The notes: generated from the sequence alone by a model not told the origin. DNA of 64,000 nucleotides from an uncultured Bacteroides sp. (GCF_949298305.1 NZ_CASFWU010000032.1:1-64000); one strand, 5' to 3'; shown: positions 1 to 9,008, numbered from the stretch's first letter. Program-made: numbers and translations.

Positions 1-360
1 GGCAGCCACCACCCAAGGCAAGGTGCTGACGCGGCGTACGATTTCGTCCGTACGTTCGTCGGTATGGTCCAGGTCGATGCACAGCAGTCCGCTGTAGCTT
101 GTCAGGTTGCGCACGGCGTGCCCGCCGCGGCAGGTGCCCGCCGTCACCACGCAGGGCGTGCGTCCCTTCACCGCCTGCGCCTCGGCCCTGCGGTCCGGCT
201 GCGCGGCCAGTCGGCGGTAGTTCAGTGTGTGCGCCTTGAAGTCGTCGCCGCGCACCCGTTCGATGAAGCGGGCAAAGGGAATGTCGCGGGGCTTTTTGCT
301 CCTGACGTCCGGAAACTCGGAGACCAGGAACGGTTCGTGTTTTGCAGTTGATGTTTCCAT
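1..360 (-). CDS. VirE-N / BT4734-like protein, N-terminal fragment (cut by window edge)
   Basis: The leftward frame is open from an ATG at 360 to the window edge, giving 120 residues without a stop; a second in-frame ATG at 369 would add three residues. The part seen has the pattern of the BT4734-like / VirE N-terminal domain of Bacteroides mobile-element and replication-associated proteins, including SEFPDVRSKKPRDIP near the start and SGLLCIDLDH near residue 95. Full members usually carry a VirE or DUF3987 helicase-like part further on, which cannot be seen here. The exact cellular role is not established from this fragment. Family assignment is by recognition of the motif style only. Confidence 0.6.
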   Translation of the reverse strand, partial: METSTAKHEPFLVSEFPDVRSKKPRDIPFARFIERVRGDDFKAHTLNYRRLAAQPDRRAEAQAVKGRTPCVVTAGTCRGGHAVRNLTSYSGLLCIDLDHTDERTDEIVRRVSTLPWVVAA

Positions 361-704
361 AGTAACCATCAAGTTTGAGTCCGACCGCCAGCACCATTGC
401 TGCGGTCGCTGCAAAACAACACAAAATATTTTTGCCCGTTCCCCGATTTTGGAGTACTTATTTGCGCAACCCGCTGACAACCAGCGCCTCTTTCAGACAA
501 AAACACTCCAAACGCAGTTTTATGGTTTATTAACGTGGCTGACCGGAGACCGGGATGCCGATGTGTCTTGCCGCAGAGGGCGGATATGTCCGTGCCGGCT
601 ATAAAGACAGAGGGCACACCGTCGGGGTGTGCCCTCAATCCTTGCGAAGCCGGCATCCGGCCGCCTTCGGATATGGTTTTTCTTAAGAGAGAATTGGCAG
701 GTTG
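361..704. other. Intergenic stretch without a convincing gene
   Basis: This stretch lies between the VirE-N-like fragment and the DUF3836 gene, both leftward. Short open frames run through it in several frames but none has a recognisable product or a good start. It holds one strong hairpin (610-636, listed separately). Nothing resembling a tRNA could be folded. Confidence 0.5.
610..636 (-). terminator. Hairpin downstream of the DUF3836 gene
   Basis: An 11-bp perfect stem (arms GAGGGCACACC and GGTGTGCCCTC) with a five-base loop sits about 70 bases after the DUF3836 stop. The run of T that should follow on the leftward strand is weak, so termination is plausible rather than certain. Confidence 0.5.
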
Positions 705-1088
705 TTAGAGGTTGGGGTTGTCCATGGTGACGGTCATTTCGGGCTGCAGCACGTACTGGCCTTTCTTCTTGCTCCACTTGTAGTACTCGGTGGTGATGGT
801 CTTGCCCTGATACAGGTAGTGGATGCAGATGTCCTTTTCCCACTGGTTGCGGTCGCTGTTCCACTTCAGTGTCTCGCTTTCGGTCATGCGGTTCTGCTCG
901 TCGTACTTGTAGTTATGCTTCATGTAGTTGGCCAGCAGGTTGCCGTCTGTCTTGTACACTGTCTGTCCCACCATCACGCCGTTAACCTCTTCCGAATTGT
1001 AAATAAGGTTGTTCTTGTTGTCGGCCGAAGCATTCAGGGCACAAGTGAAGAGAAGAGTAGAGAACATCAAAGTTTTTAAAATTTTCAT
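705..1088 (-). CDS. Small secreted DUF3836-type protein
   Basis: The product has 127 residues. Residues 1-22 form a clear Sec signal peptide (MKILKTLMFSTLLFTCALNA, then SADNK), so the mature protein of about 105 residues should be periplasmic or exported. The mature part is rich in Tyr, Asn, Trp and Lys and contains short repeats of the kind Y-x-D-x-x-x-R-x-T-x-S-E-T, as in the DUF3836 family found almost only in Bacteroidales. No catalytic motif is visible and the function of the family is unknown. It is a single-gene unit with its own well-formed Bacteroides promoter about 60 bases upstream. Confidence 0.75.
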   Translation of the reverse strand: MKILKTLMFSTLLFTCALNASADNKNNLIYNSEEVNGVMVGQTVYKTDGNLLANYMKHNYKYDEQNRMTESETLKWNSDRNQWEKDICIHYLYQGKTITTEYYKWSKKKGQYVLQPEMTVTMDNPNL

Positions 1089-1149
1089 GGCTGTTATGTT
1101 TTTGGTTTATATTTTACATTTGTCTTTTGATTGCCTCTGAAATCGGGCG

Positions 1150-1181
1150 CAAAGGTAGGCATTAAATTGACACAACGCAAA
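1150..1181 (-). promoter_or_regulatory. Bacteroides-type promoter of the DUF3836 gene
   Basis: On the leftward strand TTTG (1181-1178) is followed after exactly 20 bases by TACCTTTG (1157-1150). This fits the published Bacteroides primary-sigma consensus TTTG-N19-21-TAnnTTTG. The leader before the ATG at 1088 is about 55 bases. It is the best promoter match in the window. Confidence 0.75.
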
Positions 1182-1260
1182 GAAAAAGCAATTATTTTAT
1201 CAATATGTCAGCTTTCCGTGTTTTCTACCCCTTTCTTTTTGGCAAGATGAATGAACAAAA

Positions 1261-1289
1261 AATATCCGGCAGTGGGGCTGCCGGATATT
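1261..1289 (-). terminator. Intrinsic terminator of polA
   Basis: A perfect 12-bp stem (AATATCCGGCAG with its complement) closes a five-base loop. On the leftward strand it is followed by a run of six or more T. It lies about 75 bases after the polA stop and before the DUF3836 promoter, so it separates the two units. Confidence 0.85.
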
Positions 1290-1366
1290 TTAGTGTACAA
1301 AGTGCACTTGAAAGGATTTGCTTGCTTGGCTTTCTGATTGTAAGTTAAATAACGTTATAGCCTCCG

Positions 1367-4201
1367 TTAGTGGGCTTCGAGCCAGTTCTTTCCCCAGCCG
1401 CAATCGGCCCTGAGGGGCACCTGCATGGGGTAGGCGTTCTCCATTTCCTCGATTACAATTTTCTGTACCAGCTCCTTTTCTTCGGCCGGAACGCTGAAAT
1501 TCAGTTCGTCGTGGACCTGTAGAATCATCTTTGCTTTCAGATTGTAAGCTTCGAAGCGGCGGTGGATGCGCGCCATGGCCACTTTGATGATGTCGGCGGC
1601 GCTTCCCTGGATGGGGGCGTTGATGGCGTTCCGCTCGGCATAGCCGCGCACCACGGCGTTGCGCGAGTTGATGTCGGGCAGGTAGCGCTTGCGGCGGAAG
1701 ATGGTCTCCACGTAGCCTTTCTCGCGGGCTGCCTCGATGCTGCGGTCCATGTATTCCTTCACTTGCGGATAGGTGGCGAAGTATTCGTCAATCAGTTCCT
1801 TGGCCTCCTTGCGGTCCACGTTCATGCGCTCGGCCAGCCCGAAGACCGAGATGCCGTAGATGATGCCGAAGTTGGCGGTCTTGGCCTTGCGGCGCATGTC
1901 GGACGTGACGTCCTTCAGGTCCACCTTGTAGACTTTGGCGGCGGTGGCGGCGTGGATGTCGTGTCCGCTGCAGAAGGCTTCAATCATGTTGCGGTCGCCG
2001 CTCAGGTGGGCCATGATGCGCAGCTCTATCTGCGAGTAGTCGGCCGAGAAGAACTCGCAGCCGTCGTCGGGGATGAAGGCCTTGCGTATCTCCTTGCCGT
2101 CCTCGTCGCGGATGGGGATGTTCTGCAGGTTGGGGTTGCTGGAACTGAGGCGGCCGGTGGCAGTGACGGCTTGGTTGAACGAGGTGTGTATCCGTCCCGT
2201 GCGCGGATTGATGAGCTGGGGCAGGGCGTCCACGTAGGTGCCGAGCAGCTTCTTCAGCCCGCGGTGCTCCAGTATCTTGCCCACGATGTCGTGCTTGCCG
2301 CGCAGACTCTCCAGCACTTCTTCCGAGGTGACGTACTGGCCCGTCTTGGTCTTCTTGGGTTTCTGCATCAGCTTCAGGCGGTCGAAGAGCACTTCGCCCA
2401 CCTGCTTGGGCGAGGCGATGTTGAATTCGCCTCCGGCCAGGCGGTAGATGTCCTGCTCTATCTCCTGCAGGCGCACGTTGAAGTGTTCGGACGAGAGCTT
2501 CAGCGCGTCGGTGTCCAGGCGCACGCCGTTGGTCTCGAGATTGACCAGCACGGGGACGAGGGGCATCTCTATCCCGGCAAACAGCTGCTCGGCGTCTTGT
2601 GCCTTCAGCTCTTTCTCCAGCACGTTCTTCAGCCGCAGGGTGATGTCGGCGTCCTCGCAGGCGTAGACGTAGACATCCTCGGGCCGGAGGTCGCGCATGT
2701 TCTTCTGGCCTTTGCCCTTCGGGCCGATGAGCTCGTCGATGTGGATGGTGCGGTAGTGCAGGTATATCTCGGCCAGGTAGTCCATGTTGTGGCGCAGTTC
2801 GGGCTGGAGGACGTAGTGGGCGAGCATGGTGTCGAAGAGGGGGCCTTTGACGCGGACGCCGTAGTTCTGCAGGACTATCAGGTCGTACTTGATGTTTTGC
2901 CCCACCTTCAGCGAGCGCTCGTTTTCGTAGAGCGGGCGCAGGTCGTCCACGATGCGCCGTGCCTCTTCGCGTCCGGCGGGGACGGGGACGTACCAGGCCC
3001 TGCCTTCGGCGTCGCTGAAGCTCATTCCCACCAGTTCGGCCTCCATGGGCTCGGTGCCGGTGGTCTCCGTGTCTATTGAGAGAATTTCCGTTGTAAGCAA
3101 CTTTTGAACAAATTCCTTTCTTTTCTCTTCTGTATCAATCAGTTGATAGTCTGTTTCTGCCTGATTGAAGCTCGCGAGATTTGAATTTTTCCGTTCGTCC
3201 GTCCCCTCGTCCGCAAATTCTGCAAACAAATCGCCTTGCAGCGGGGCGGTAGCGGCTGTCGGAGCGGCAGCGGCGAACAGGGTGCCTGCATAGGGGTCGG
3301 CTGCGGGAGAGGGTGGGGGAGTGGCGGACTTCTTCAGCACGCGGTCGATGAGCGAGCGGAACTCCAGCTCGTCGAAGATTTTGCGCAGGGCTTCCTCGTC
3401 CGGCTCTTCGCGCACCAGCTTCTCCATCTCCAGCTCGATGGGCACATCGGTCTTGATGGTCGCCAGAAATTTGGAGAAGCTGATGCTTTCGCGGTTGTTC
3501 TCCACCTTCTGCTTCAGCGCGCCCTTCAGGCGGTCGGTGTTGGCCAGCAGGTTCTCGATGCTGCCGAATTCGGCTATCAGCTTCTGCGCGGTCTTCTCGC
3601 CCACGCCGGGACAGCCGGGTATGTTGTCCGAGGCGTCGCCCATCAGGCCCAGCATGTCTATGACTTGGGCGGTGTTCCCGATGCCGAACTTGGCTTTCAC
3701 CTCTTCCGTGCCCATCACCTCAAAGCCGCCTGTGTGTTTGGGTCGGTACATGAACACGTGTTCGCCCACCAGCTGCCCGTAGTCCTTGTCGGGCGTCATC
3801 ATGTAGGTGGTGATGCCCCGCTTGCCGGCTTCGGTGGCCAGTGTGCCGATTACGTCGTCGGCCTCATAGCCGGGCACTTCGAGAATGGGGATGCGGTAGG
3901 CGCGGATGATGTCCTTTATAATAGGTACGGAGAGGCGGATGGTCTCGGGCGTCTCTTCGCGCTGGGCTTTGTATTGCTGGTAGGCTTCGTGGCGGAAGGT
4001 GGGGCCTGCGGGGTCGAAGGCAACTCCCAGGTGCGTGGGGTTCTCCTTTTTCAGCACTTCCTCCAGGGTGTTTACGAAGCCGAAGATGGCCGAGGTGTTC
4101 AGTCCCTTGGAGTTGATGCGCGGGTTTTTGATGAGTGCGTAGTAGGCCCGATAGATGAGCGCGTAGGCGTCGAGCAAGAAAAGTTTATCGGTTGAATCCA
4201 T
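1367..4201 (-). CDS. polA: DNA polymerase I
   Basis: Template-directed DNA polymerase for Okazaki-fragment processing and repair synthesis. The product has 944 residues from the ATG at 4201; the frame is open 11 codons further but those residues are not typical. The 5'-3' exonuclease domain fills about residues 1-290 (LFLLDAYALIYRAYYA near the start, YEADDVIGTLA and CPGVGEKTA later). The 3'-5' proofreading domain begins near residue 370 with an intact SIDTETTG (D375, E377), so proofreading is probably active, unlike in Taq-type enzymes. The polymerase domain has DYSQIELRI near residue 720 and QVHDELNF near 895. A Pro/Ala-rich linker of about 40 residues follows the nuclease domain. The gene is divergent from the polyprenyl synthetase and is followed by a strong terminator. 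Confidence 0.97.
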   Translation of the reverse strand: MDSTDKLFLLDAYALIYRAYYALIKNPRINSKGLNTSAIFGFVNTLEEVLKKENPTHLGVAFDPAGPTFRHEAYQQYKAQREETPETIRLSVPIIKDIIRAYRIPILEVPGYEADDVIGTLATEAGKRGITTYMMTPDKDYGQLVGEHVFMYRPKHTGGFEVMGTEEVKAKFGIGNTAQVIDMLGLMGDASDNIPGCPGVGEKTAQKLIAEFGSIENLLANTDRLKGALKQKVENNRESISFSKFLATIKTDVPIELEMEKLVREEPDEEALRKIFDELEFRSLIDRVLKKSATPPPSPAADPYAGTLFAAAAPTAATAPLQGDLFAEFADEGTDERKNSNLASFNQAETDYQLIDTEEKRKEFVQKLLTTEILSIDTETTGTEPMEAELVGMSFSDAEGRAWYVPVPAGREEARRIVDDLRPLYENERSLKVGQNIKYDLIVLQNYGVRVKGPLFDTMLAHYVLQPELRHNMDYLAEIYLHYRTIHIDELIGPKGKGQKNMRDLRPEDVYVYACEDADITLRLKNVLEKELKAQDAEQLFAGIEMPLVPVLVNLETNGVRLDTDALKLSSEHFNVRLQEIEQDIYRLAGGEFNIASPKQVGEVLFDRLKLMQKPKKTKTGQYVTSEEVLESLRGKHDIVGKILEHRGLKKLLGTYVDALPQLINPRTGRIHTSFNQAVTATGRLSSSNPNLQNIPIRDEDGKEIRKAFIPDDGCEFFSADYSQIELRIMAHLSGDRNMIEAFCSGHDIHAATAAKVYKVDLKDVTSDMRRKAKTANFGIIYGISVFGLAERMNVDRKEAKELIDEYFATYPQVKEYMDRSIEAAREKGYVETIFRRKRYLPDINSRNAVVRGYAERNAINAPIQGSAADIIKVAMARIHRRFEAYNLKAKMILQVHDELNFSVPAEEKELVQKIVIEEMENAYPMQVPLRADCGWGKNWLEAH

Positions 4202-4262
4202 ATATTTATCTTTTTTTTCTTGGTAAAAGTACAAAAAAATACGGTATTAACCGTTTTATTAC

Positions 4263-4270
4263 TATTTTTG
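4263..4270 (+). promoter_or_regulatory. -7 element of the polyprenyl synthetase promoter
   Basis: TATTTTTG fits the Bacteroides TAnnTTTG element and lies 17 bases before the ATG at 4288. No good -33 TTTG is seen at the right distance, so this rests on the -7 match and its position. Confidence 0.45.
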
Positions 4271-4287
4271 TAGGCAAATAGTCACGG

Positions 4288-5262
4288 ATGAACATACTAT
4301 CAATCATAAAATCTCCAATATCGGCCGAACTGGAGGATTTCGTACAGCTTTTTGACAGTTCGCTCGACAGCTCCAATATCCTGCTGAAGCGTGTCATCAC
4401 CCATATCCGTCAGCGGAATGGCAAGATGATGCGTCCCATGCTGGTACTGCTGGTGGCCAAGCTGTGCGGCAACGTCAGCCGGCAGACTTATCATGCGGCG
4501 GTGGCGCTGGAGCTGTTGCACACGGCCAGCCTGGTACACGACGATGTGGTGGACGAAAGCTCCGAACGCCGTGGCCAGCTCTCGGTGAATGCGGTGTTCA
4601 ACAACAAGGTGGCTGTCTTGGCGGGCGACTATCTGCTGGCTACGGCTCTGGTGCAGGTAGGGCAGACGCGCAACCACGACATCATCGACGTGGTGTCCGC
4701 CCTGGGTCAGAACCTGGCCGAAGGCGAGCTGCTGCAGCTTTCCAACGTCAGCAATCTTGAGTTTTCCGAAGCTGTCTATTTTGACGTCATCCGCAAGAAG
4801 ACGGCCGTGCTCTTTGCCGCCTGTACCAAAGCGGGGGCCTTGTCTGCGGGAGCAACCGATGAAATGGTAGAATCCGCACGTCTTTTCGGCGAATACATCG
4901 GCTTGTGCTTCCAGATTAAGGACGACATTTTCGACTACTACGAGAGCAAGGAGATTGGCAAGCCTACGGGCAACGACATGCACGAAGGCAAGCTGACTCT
5001 GCCCGTGCTCTATGCGCTCAATTCTACCCGCAACGAAGAGGCCTGCGCCTGGGCCGTCAAGGTGAAGAACGGTACGGCCAACGCCGATGAAATCGGTCGT
5101 TTGGTGCAGTTCACCAAAGAGAACGGAGGCATTGAGTATGCTGCGAAAGTGATGGACGACTATCGGCAGAAGGCCTTTGCGCTTCTGCCCGAAGGTACCG
5201 ATTCCGAGGTCCGGCAGGCTTTGGAGGCTTACTTGAATTATGTGGTGGAAAGGGAGAAATAA
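4288..5262 (+). CDS. ispB: Trans-polyprenyl diphosphate synthase (octaprenyl type)
   Basis: All-alpha prenyltransferase that adds isopentenyl diphosphate units to an allylic primer to make the long isoprenoid side chain of menaquinone. The product has 324 residues, usual for the family. Both Asp-rich metal-binding motifs are present: DDVVD at 85-89 (after HDD) and DDIFD at 212-216. The substrate motif GKMMRPML lies near residues 45-52. The chain length made cannot be read from the sequence; the octaprenyl name is by family convention. The gene is a single unit, divergent from polA and convergent with deoC, with a shared bidirectional terminator 20 bases after its stop. Confidence 0.9.
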   Translation: MNILSIIKSPISAELEDFVQLFDSSLDSSNILLKRVITHIRQRNGKMMRPMLVLLVAKLCGNVSRQTYHAAVALELLHTASLVHDDVVDESSERRGQLSVNAVFNNKVAVLAGDYLLATALVQVGQTRNHDIIDVVSALGQNLAEGELLQLSNVSNLEFSEAVYFDVIRKKTAVLFAACTKAGALSAGATDEMVESARLFGEYIGLCFQIKDDIFDYYESKEIGKPTGNDMHEGKLTLPVLYALNSTRNEEACAWAVKVKNGTANADEIGRLVQFTKENGGIEYAAKVMDDYRQKAFALLPEGTDSEVRQALEAYLNYVVEREK

Positions 5263-5282
5263 TCCCTGGCAATGATACAAGC

Positions 5283-5317
5283 AAAAGGCCGCTTTCCGAA
5301 TGGGAAAGCGGCCTTTT
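5283..5317. terminator. Bidirectional terminator between ispB and deoC
   Basis: A perfect 15-bp stem (AAAAGGCCGCTTTCC with its complement) closes a five-base loop and is flanked by A-run and T-run, so it can end transcription from both of the convergent genes. Confidence 0.9.
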
Positions 5318-5360
5318 GTCTGTCGGAAAGGAACCTGTCGGTTCCCCTGGTGAGGATTGT

Positions 5361-6263
5361 TCAGAAGAACTTGGTCTCCTGTCCCAGAATGTCGCTCAGC
5401 AGCAGGTTGGCCAGTCGGCTGGTGCCCAGTCGGAAGAGCTGGTTGTTCAGCCATTCATCGCCCAGCACTTCCTTGACAATGGTGTAGTAGACGAGGGCAT
5501 CACGCACGCAGTTGATGCCTCCGGCGGGCTTGAAGCCAATTTTGTTGCCAGTCTCTTCGTAGTATTCCTTGATGGCCTGGCACATGACGTAGGCGGCTTC
5601 GGGCGTGGCTGCAGGCTGTTGCTTGCCGGTAGAGGTCTTGATGAAGTCGGCGCCGGCATACATGGCCAGGATGGAGGCCTTCTTGATGTTGCTGGCTGTC
5701 TTCAGCGCTCCTGTCTCCAGAATCACTTTCAGATGGTGCTCTTTGCAGGTCTCCTTCAGCTCCTGTATTTCGTCGCAGAGGCCTTCGTAGTCGCCGCTGA
5801 GGAACTTGCCTACGGAGATGACAATGTCGATTTCATCGGCTCCTTCCATGATGGCCATGGCCGTTTCGGCCACTTTCACTTCGATGAAGGTCTGAGAGGA
5901 GGGGAACCCTGCCGATACGCAGGCAATCTTCACTTCTTCCACCTCCAGCGTGTCCTTCACGATTTCCGCGAAGTTGGGATAGACACAGATGGCGGCCACG
6001 TTCTTCAGGTCGGGAAACTCTTCTTCAAAGCGGTTGACCTTTTGCGTGAAGCGCATGACGCTTTCGTCGCTGTCTTCGGTCTTCAGGGTGGTGAGGTCAA
6101 TGCAGTTGAACAGCCTTTTCTTCACCTCTTTCGTATCGTTTTCGGGGAGCTTTTCTTCGATGATTGCGGCTACTTTGGCGGCTATGTTGGCATCGTCGAG
6201 CCTTGTTTCGTACTTGGCCAGGGCGGCCTCGTACTTGTTTTGGGTGAGTTCATAATTCTCCAT
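5361..6263 (-). CDS. deoC: Deoxyribose-phosphate aldolase
   Basis: Class I aldolase that splits 2-deoxyribose-5-phosphate into glyceraldehyde-3-phosphate and acetaldehyde, the last step in deoxynucleoside catabolism; cytosolic. The product has 300 residues, somewhat longer than the 220-260 common elsewhere because of an N-terminal extension of about 45 residues. The Schiff-base lysine is K209 in ADFIKTSTG and the second active-site lysine is K245 in GFKPAGGI; GADEIDIV near 141-148 carries the catalytic Asp region. Its start overlaps the end of the mazG-like gene by 14 bases, showing translational coupling in a dtd-mazG-deoC unit. Confidence 0.93.
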   Translation of the reverse strand: MENYELTQNKYEAALAKYETRLDDANIAAKVAAIIEEKLPENDTKEVKKRLFNCIDLTTLKTEDSDESVMRFTQKVNRFEEEFPDLKNVAAICVYPNFAEIVKDTLEVEEVKIACVSAGFPSSQTFIEVKVAETAMAIMEGADEIDIVISVGKFLSGDYEGLCDEIQELKETCKEHHLKVILETGALKTASNIKKASILAMYAGADFIKTSTGKQQPAATPEAAYVMCQAIKEYYEETGNKIGFKPAGGINCVRDALVYYTIVKEVLGDEWLNNQLFRLGTSRLANLLLSDILGQETKFF

Positions 6264-6588
6264 GCTCTTTCAATTTAGGGTTGTTGATATGTCTTGTCCG
6301 GTCTCTTCCGGTTTTCTTCTCGATGGTTTGTTGGAAAGCCTTTGTCAGGTCGGTGCCTGTCTGGTTGGCAATGCAGAGCAGCACCCAGAACACGTCGGCA
6401 ATCTCTTCTTCCAGGTTCTCCTTTTCACCCGCCTTGAACGACTGGTCGCCGTATTTGCGGGCCATGACGCGGGCCAGTTCGCCCACTTCTTCGGTCAGGA
6501 CGGCCATGTTGGTCAGTTCGCTGAAGTAGCGCACGCCGTATTGTTTGATCCAGTCGTCCACCTGTTTCTGTGCTTCTTCCAGTGTCAT
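6250..6588 (-). CDS. MazG-like nucleotide pyrophosphohydrolase
   Basis: Small all-alpha NTP pyrophosphohydrolase of 112 residues, one MazG domain. The metal-binding helices are visible: EEVGELARV near 29-37 and EEEIADVFW near 60-68, giving the ExxE and ExxD pattern of the family. Such enzymes hydrolyse (d)NTPs to monophosphates and pyrophosphate, often as house-cleaning against non-canonical nucleotides; the substrate here is unknown. The gene starts 17 bases after dtd and overlaps deoC by 14 bases, so the three are almost surely co-transcribed. Confidence 0.85.
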   Translation of the reverse strand: MTLEEAQKQVDDWIKQYGVRYFSELTNMAVLTEEVGELARVMARKYGDQSFKAGEKENLEEEIADVFWVLLCIANQTGTDLTKAFQQTIEKKTGRDRTRHINNPKLKEHGEL

Positions 6589-6605
6589 ATCCTTGTCTTT
6601 ATTCT

Positions 6606-7058
6606 TTATTCCTTGTTCTTTGTATCTATGCAGATGGTCACGGGGCCGTCGTTCATCAGCTCCACCTTCATGTCCGCTCCGAATTCACCGGTTCCGATGT
6701 CCTTGCCCAGCGCGGTGGAGAGCGCTTCGCAGAAACGGTTGTAGAGGGGGATGGACGTTTCGGGCTTGGCTGCCCGTATGTAGCTGGGGCGGTTCCCTTT
6801 CTTGGTCGAGGCGTGCAGCGTGAACTGGCTTATCACCAGAATGTCGCCCCCTGTCTCCAGGATGGATTTGTTCATTACGCCGTTTTCATCGTCGAAAATG
6901 CGCAGGTTTACTATCTTCTTGCACAGCCAGTCAATGTCTTCCTGCCCGTCGGCTTCTTCGATGCCCACCAGTATCATCAGCCCCTTTCCGATGGCCGATT
7001 TGCAGGTGCCGTTGATGGTGACCGAGGCGTGCCCGGCCCGTTGTATAACTACTCTCAT
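6606..7058 (-). CDS. dtd: D-aminoacyl-tRNA deacylase
   Basis: Homodimeric editing enzyme that hydrolyses D-aminoacyl-tRNA (and glycyl-tRNA-Ala) to stop misincorporation; cytosolic. The product has 150 residues, the normal size. Both signature segments are present: SQFTLHAST near residues 77-85 and the Gly-Pro motif NDGPVTI near 136-142. The ATG at 7058 gives the conserved start MRVVIQRAGHASV. It is first in the dtd-mazG-deoC set, with a promoter-like element 30 bases upstream. Confidence 0.95.
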   Translation of the reverse strand: MRVVIQRAGHASVTINGTCKSAIGKGLMILVGIEEADGQEDIDWLCKKIVNLRIFDDENGVMNKSILETGGDILVISQFTLHASTKKGNRPSYIRAAKPETSIPLYNRFCEALSTALGKDIGTGEFGADMKVELMNDGPVTICIDTKNKE

Positions 7059-7087
7059 AACTGCTTTTCTTTGTTTGTTGTCGGCTT

Positions 7088-7095
7088 CAAAGTTA
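7088..7095 (-). promoter_or_regulatory. -7 element upstream of dtd
   Basis: TAACTTTG on the leftward strand fits TAnnTTTG and lies 29 bases before the dtd ATG. No clear -33 partner. It would let dtd-mazG-deoC be read separately from uvrC. Confidence 0.45.
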
Positions 7096-7169
7096 AGAAT
7101 AAAATCGGGACACCGTATTTCCCGGTCCCTGCTTTTACGTTTTTTCAGACAGTGCCGATGTGTTGTCTG

Positions 7170-9008
7170 TCATTCTTCTGCCTTCGTGCTGAAATGTTCG
7201 CGGATGATGCGTGCCTTTGCTTCGCCCACTACAGCGGCCAGGGCTTCGGGTTCGGCTTCGCGGATGCGCTTCACGCTTTTGAATTCTTTCAGCAGGGCCG
7301 TCTTGCTTTTTTCGCCGATTCCCTTGATTTCATCGAGGGCGGAGCTGATTTGTCTCTTGCTTCGCTTGTCCCGATGGAAAGTAATGGCAAAACGGTGTAC
7401 TTCGTCCTGGATGTGGGTGAGCAGGCGGAAGAGGGGAGTATTCTGTTTCATGCCGATGACCTGCGGCGGAAAGCCGTAAAGCAGTTCCGACGTGCGGTGC
7501 TTGTCGTCTTTGGCCAGGCCTGCCACGGGGATGTCCAGCTTCAGCTCCTCCAATACTTCTTTAACGGCGCTCATCTGGCCTTTTCCGCCATCGGTGATGA
7601 GGAGGTCGGGCAAGGGTGCGTTTTCTTCTACAGCGCGCGAATAACGCCTTCTGACGACCTCCTGCATGGAGGCATAGTCGTCCGGCCCTTCTACTGTCTT
7701 GATGTTATACTTGCGGTATTGCTGCTTGGCAGGTTTGCCCTTGATGAAGACCACGCAGGCCGCTACAGGATCGGAGCCTTGAATGTTGGAGTTGTCGAAG
7801 CATTCTATCTGCATGGGCAGCCTGTCCAGATGGAGCTGGTCTTGTATTTCCTTCAGCAACCTTGTAGTCCGTTGTTCGGGGTTCAGCTTTTCCTGTTGCT
7901 TCAGCCTGTCAGCCTTGTATTGCTTTACGTTCAGAATGGACAGCTCCAGCAGTTTCTTCTTGTCTCCTCGTTGGGGTACGGTGAATTCGACATCCTTCAG
8001 CTCTATTTCCAGGGGGAAGGGAACGATGATTTCGCGGGAAAGGCTTTTGTAGCGTTCCCTCATCTCCACGATGCCCAGCTGCAGCAGCTCCTCCTTGCTT
8101 TCGTTCAGCCGCTTTTTGTACTCGAAGGTGAAGGCCTGGTTGATGGCGCCGTTCTTGATGTGGAGATAGTTGATGAAAGCGGCCTGTTCATCGTCGTCCT
8201 CTTCGATGGAAAAGACGTCAATGTTGTGCAGCACGTTGCTTACCACTTCCGACTTGGCACAGTAGTTTTCTATCAGCAGATATTTTTCCTTTATCTTCTG
8301 TGCTTCTTCAAACTTCATTTCCGCTGCCAGTTCCTGCATCTGCGTGTAGAGCATCTGCTCCACGCCGCGCGTATTCCCCTTAAGAATTTCCTTGATTTCA
8401 CCGATATTTTTCAGGTATTCCTCTTCGCTCTGCTTGCCGATGCAGGGGCCTGCACACTTTTTGATGTGGTATTCCAGACAGACGTTGAACTTTCCCGTCC
8501 GGATGTTTTCGGGGGACAGGTTCAGGTTGCAGGTACGCAGCGGATAGAGTTGTTTGATGAGGTCGAGCAGCGCGTTCATGGTCGGTACGTGGCTGTATGG
8601 CCCGTAGTACGAAGAGCCGTTGCGGATGATGCGCCTGGTTTTGAACACCCGCGGGAAATATTCGTTTTGAACGCAGATGGAAGGGTAGGTTTTGTCATCC
8701 TTCAACAGGACATTGTAGCGTGGACGGTATTTCTTGATGAGGTTGTTCTCCAGCAGTAGGGCATCTTCTTCCGTGTTCACCACAATGTAGCGAATGTCTG
8801 CAATCTTGCTGACCAGAACTCTGGTCTTCCCGGGCTCGTGCTCCCTGTTGAAATAGGACGATACTCTCCGCTTCAGGTTTTTGGCTTTCCCTACGTAGAT
8901 GATTGTCCCTCCGGTGTCCAGGTACTGGTAAATACCGGGGCTTTCGGGGAGGTTCAGTACAATTCCCTTCAGATATTCGTTTAGTTTAAGTTCGGTTGAT
9001 GTGTCCAT
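7170..9008 (-). CDS. uvrC: Excinuclease ABC subunit C
   Basis: Dual-incision nuclease of nucleotide excision repair, acting after UvrA and UvrB have marked the lesion. The product has 612 residues. The N-terminal GIY-YIG nuclease shows PGIYQYL at 24-30 and IIYVGKAKNLKRR at about 36-48. A UVR motif that contacts UvrB follows near residues 205-240 (EEAQKIKEKY). The C-terminal RNase H-like nuclease includes ECFDNSNIQG near 405 and DLLITDGGKGQ near 465, and helix-hairpin-helix segments end the protein (EIKGIGEKSKTALL). The gene stands between apt and dtd in the leftward housekeeping run. Confidence 0.96.
   Translation of the reverse strand: MDTSTELKLNEYLKGIVLNLPESPGIYQYLDTGGTIIYVGKAKNLKRRVSSYFNREHEPGKTRVLVSKIADIRYIVVNTEEDALLLENNLIKKYRPRYNVLLKDDKTYPSICVQNEYFPRVFKTRRIIRNGSSYYGPYSHVPTMNALLDLIKQLYPLRTCNLNLSPENIRTGKFNVCLEYHIKKCAGPCIGKQSEEEYLKNIGEIKEILKGNTRGVEQMLYTQMQELAAEMKFEEAQKIKEKYLLIENYCAKSEVVSNVLHNIDVFSIEEDDDEQAAFINYLHIKNGAINQAFTFEYKKRLNESKEELLQLGIVEMRERYKSLSREIIVPFPLEIELKDVEFTVPQRGDKKKLLELSILNVKQYKADRLKQQEKLNPEQRTTRLLKEIQDQLHLDRLPMQIECFDNSNIQGSDPVAACVVFIKGKPAKQQYRKYNIKTVEGPDDYASMQEVVRRRYSRAVEENAPLPDLLITDGGKGQMSAVKEVLEELKLDIPVAGLAKDDKHRTSELLYGFPPQVIGMKQNTPLFRLLTHIQDEVHRFAITFHRDKRSKRQISSALDEIKGIGEKSKTALLKEFKSVKRIREAEPEALAAVVGEAKARIIREHFSTKAEE

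Noticed and set aside
361..400. Possible tRNA 3' half (TTTGAGTCC followed by GCACCA)
   Set aside because: The T-arm does not close into a five-base stem and no acceptor or anticodon arm could be built around it.
1562..3079. 505-residue open frame on the + strand opposite polA
   Set aside because: It mirrors the well-supported polA frame; its product is Val/Gly/His-rich as expected for the complement of a GC-rich coding strand and matches no family.
6570..8759. 729-residue open frame on the + strand opposite dtd and uvrC
   Set aside because: Antisense shadow of two certain genes; it spans their gap only by chance and has no recognisable motif.
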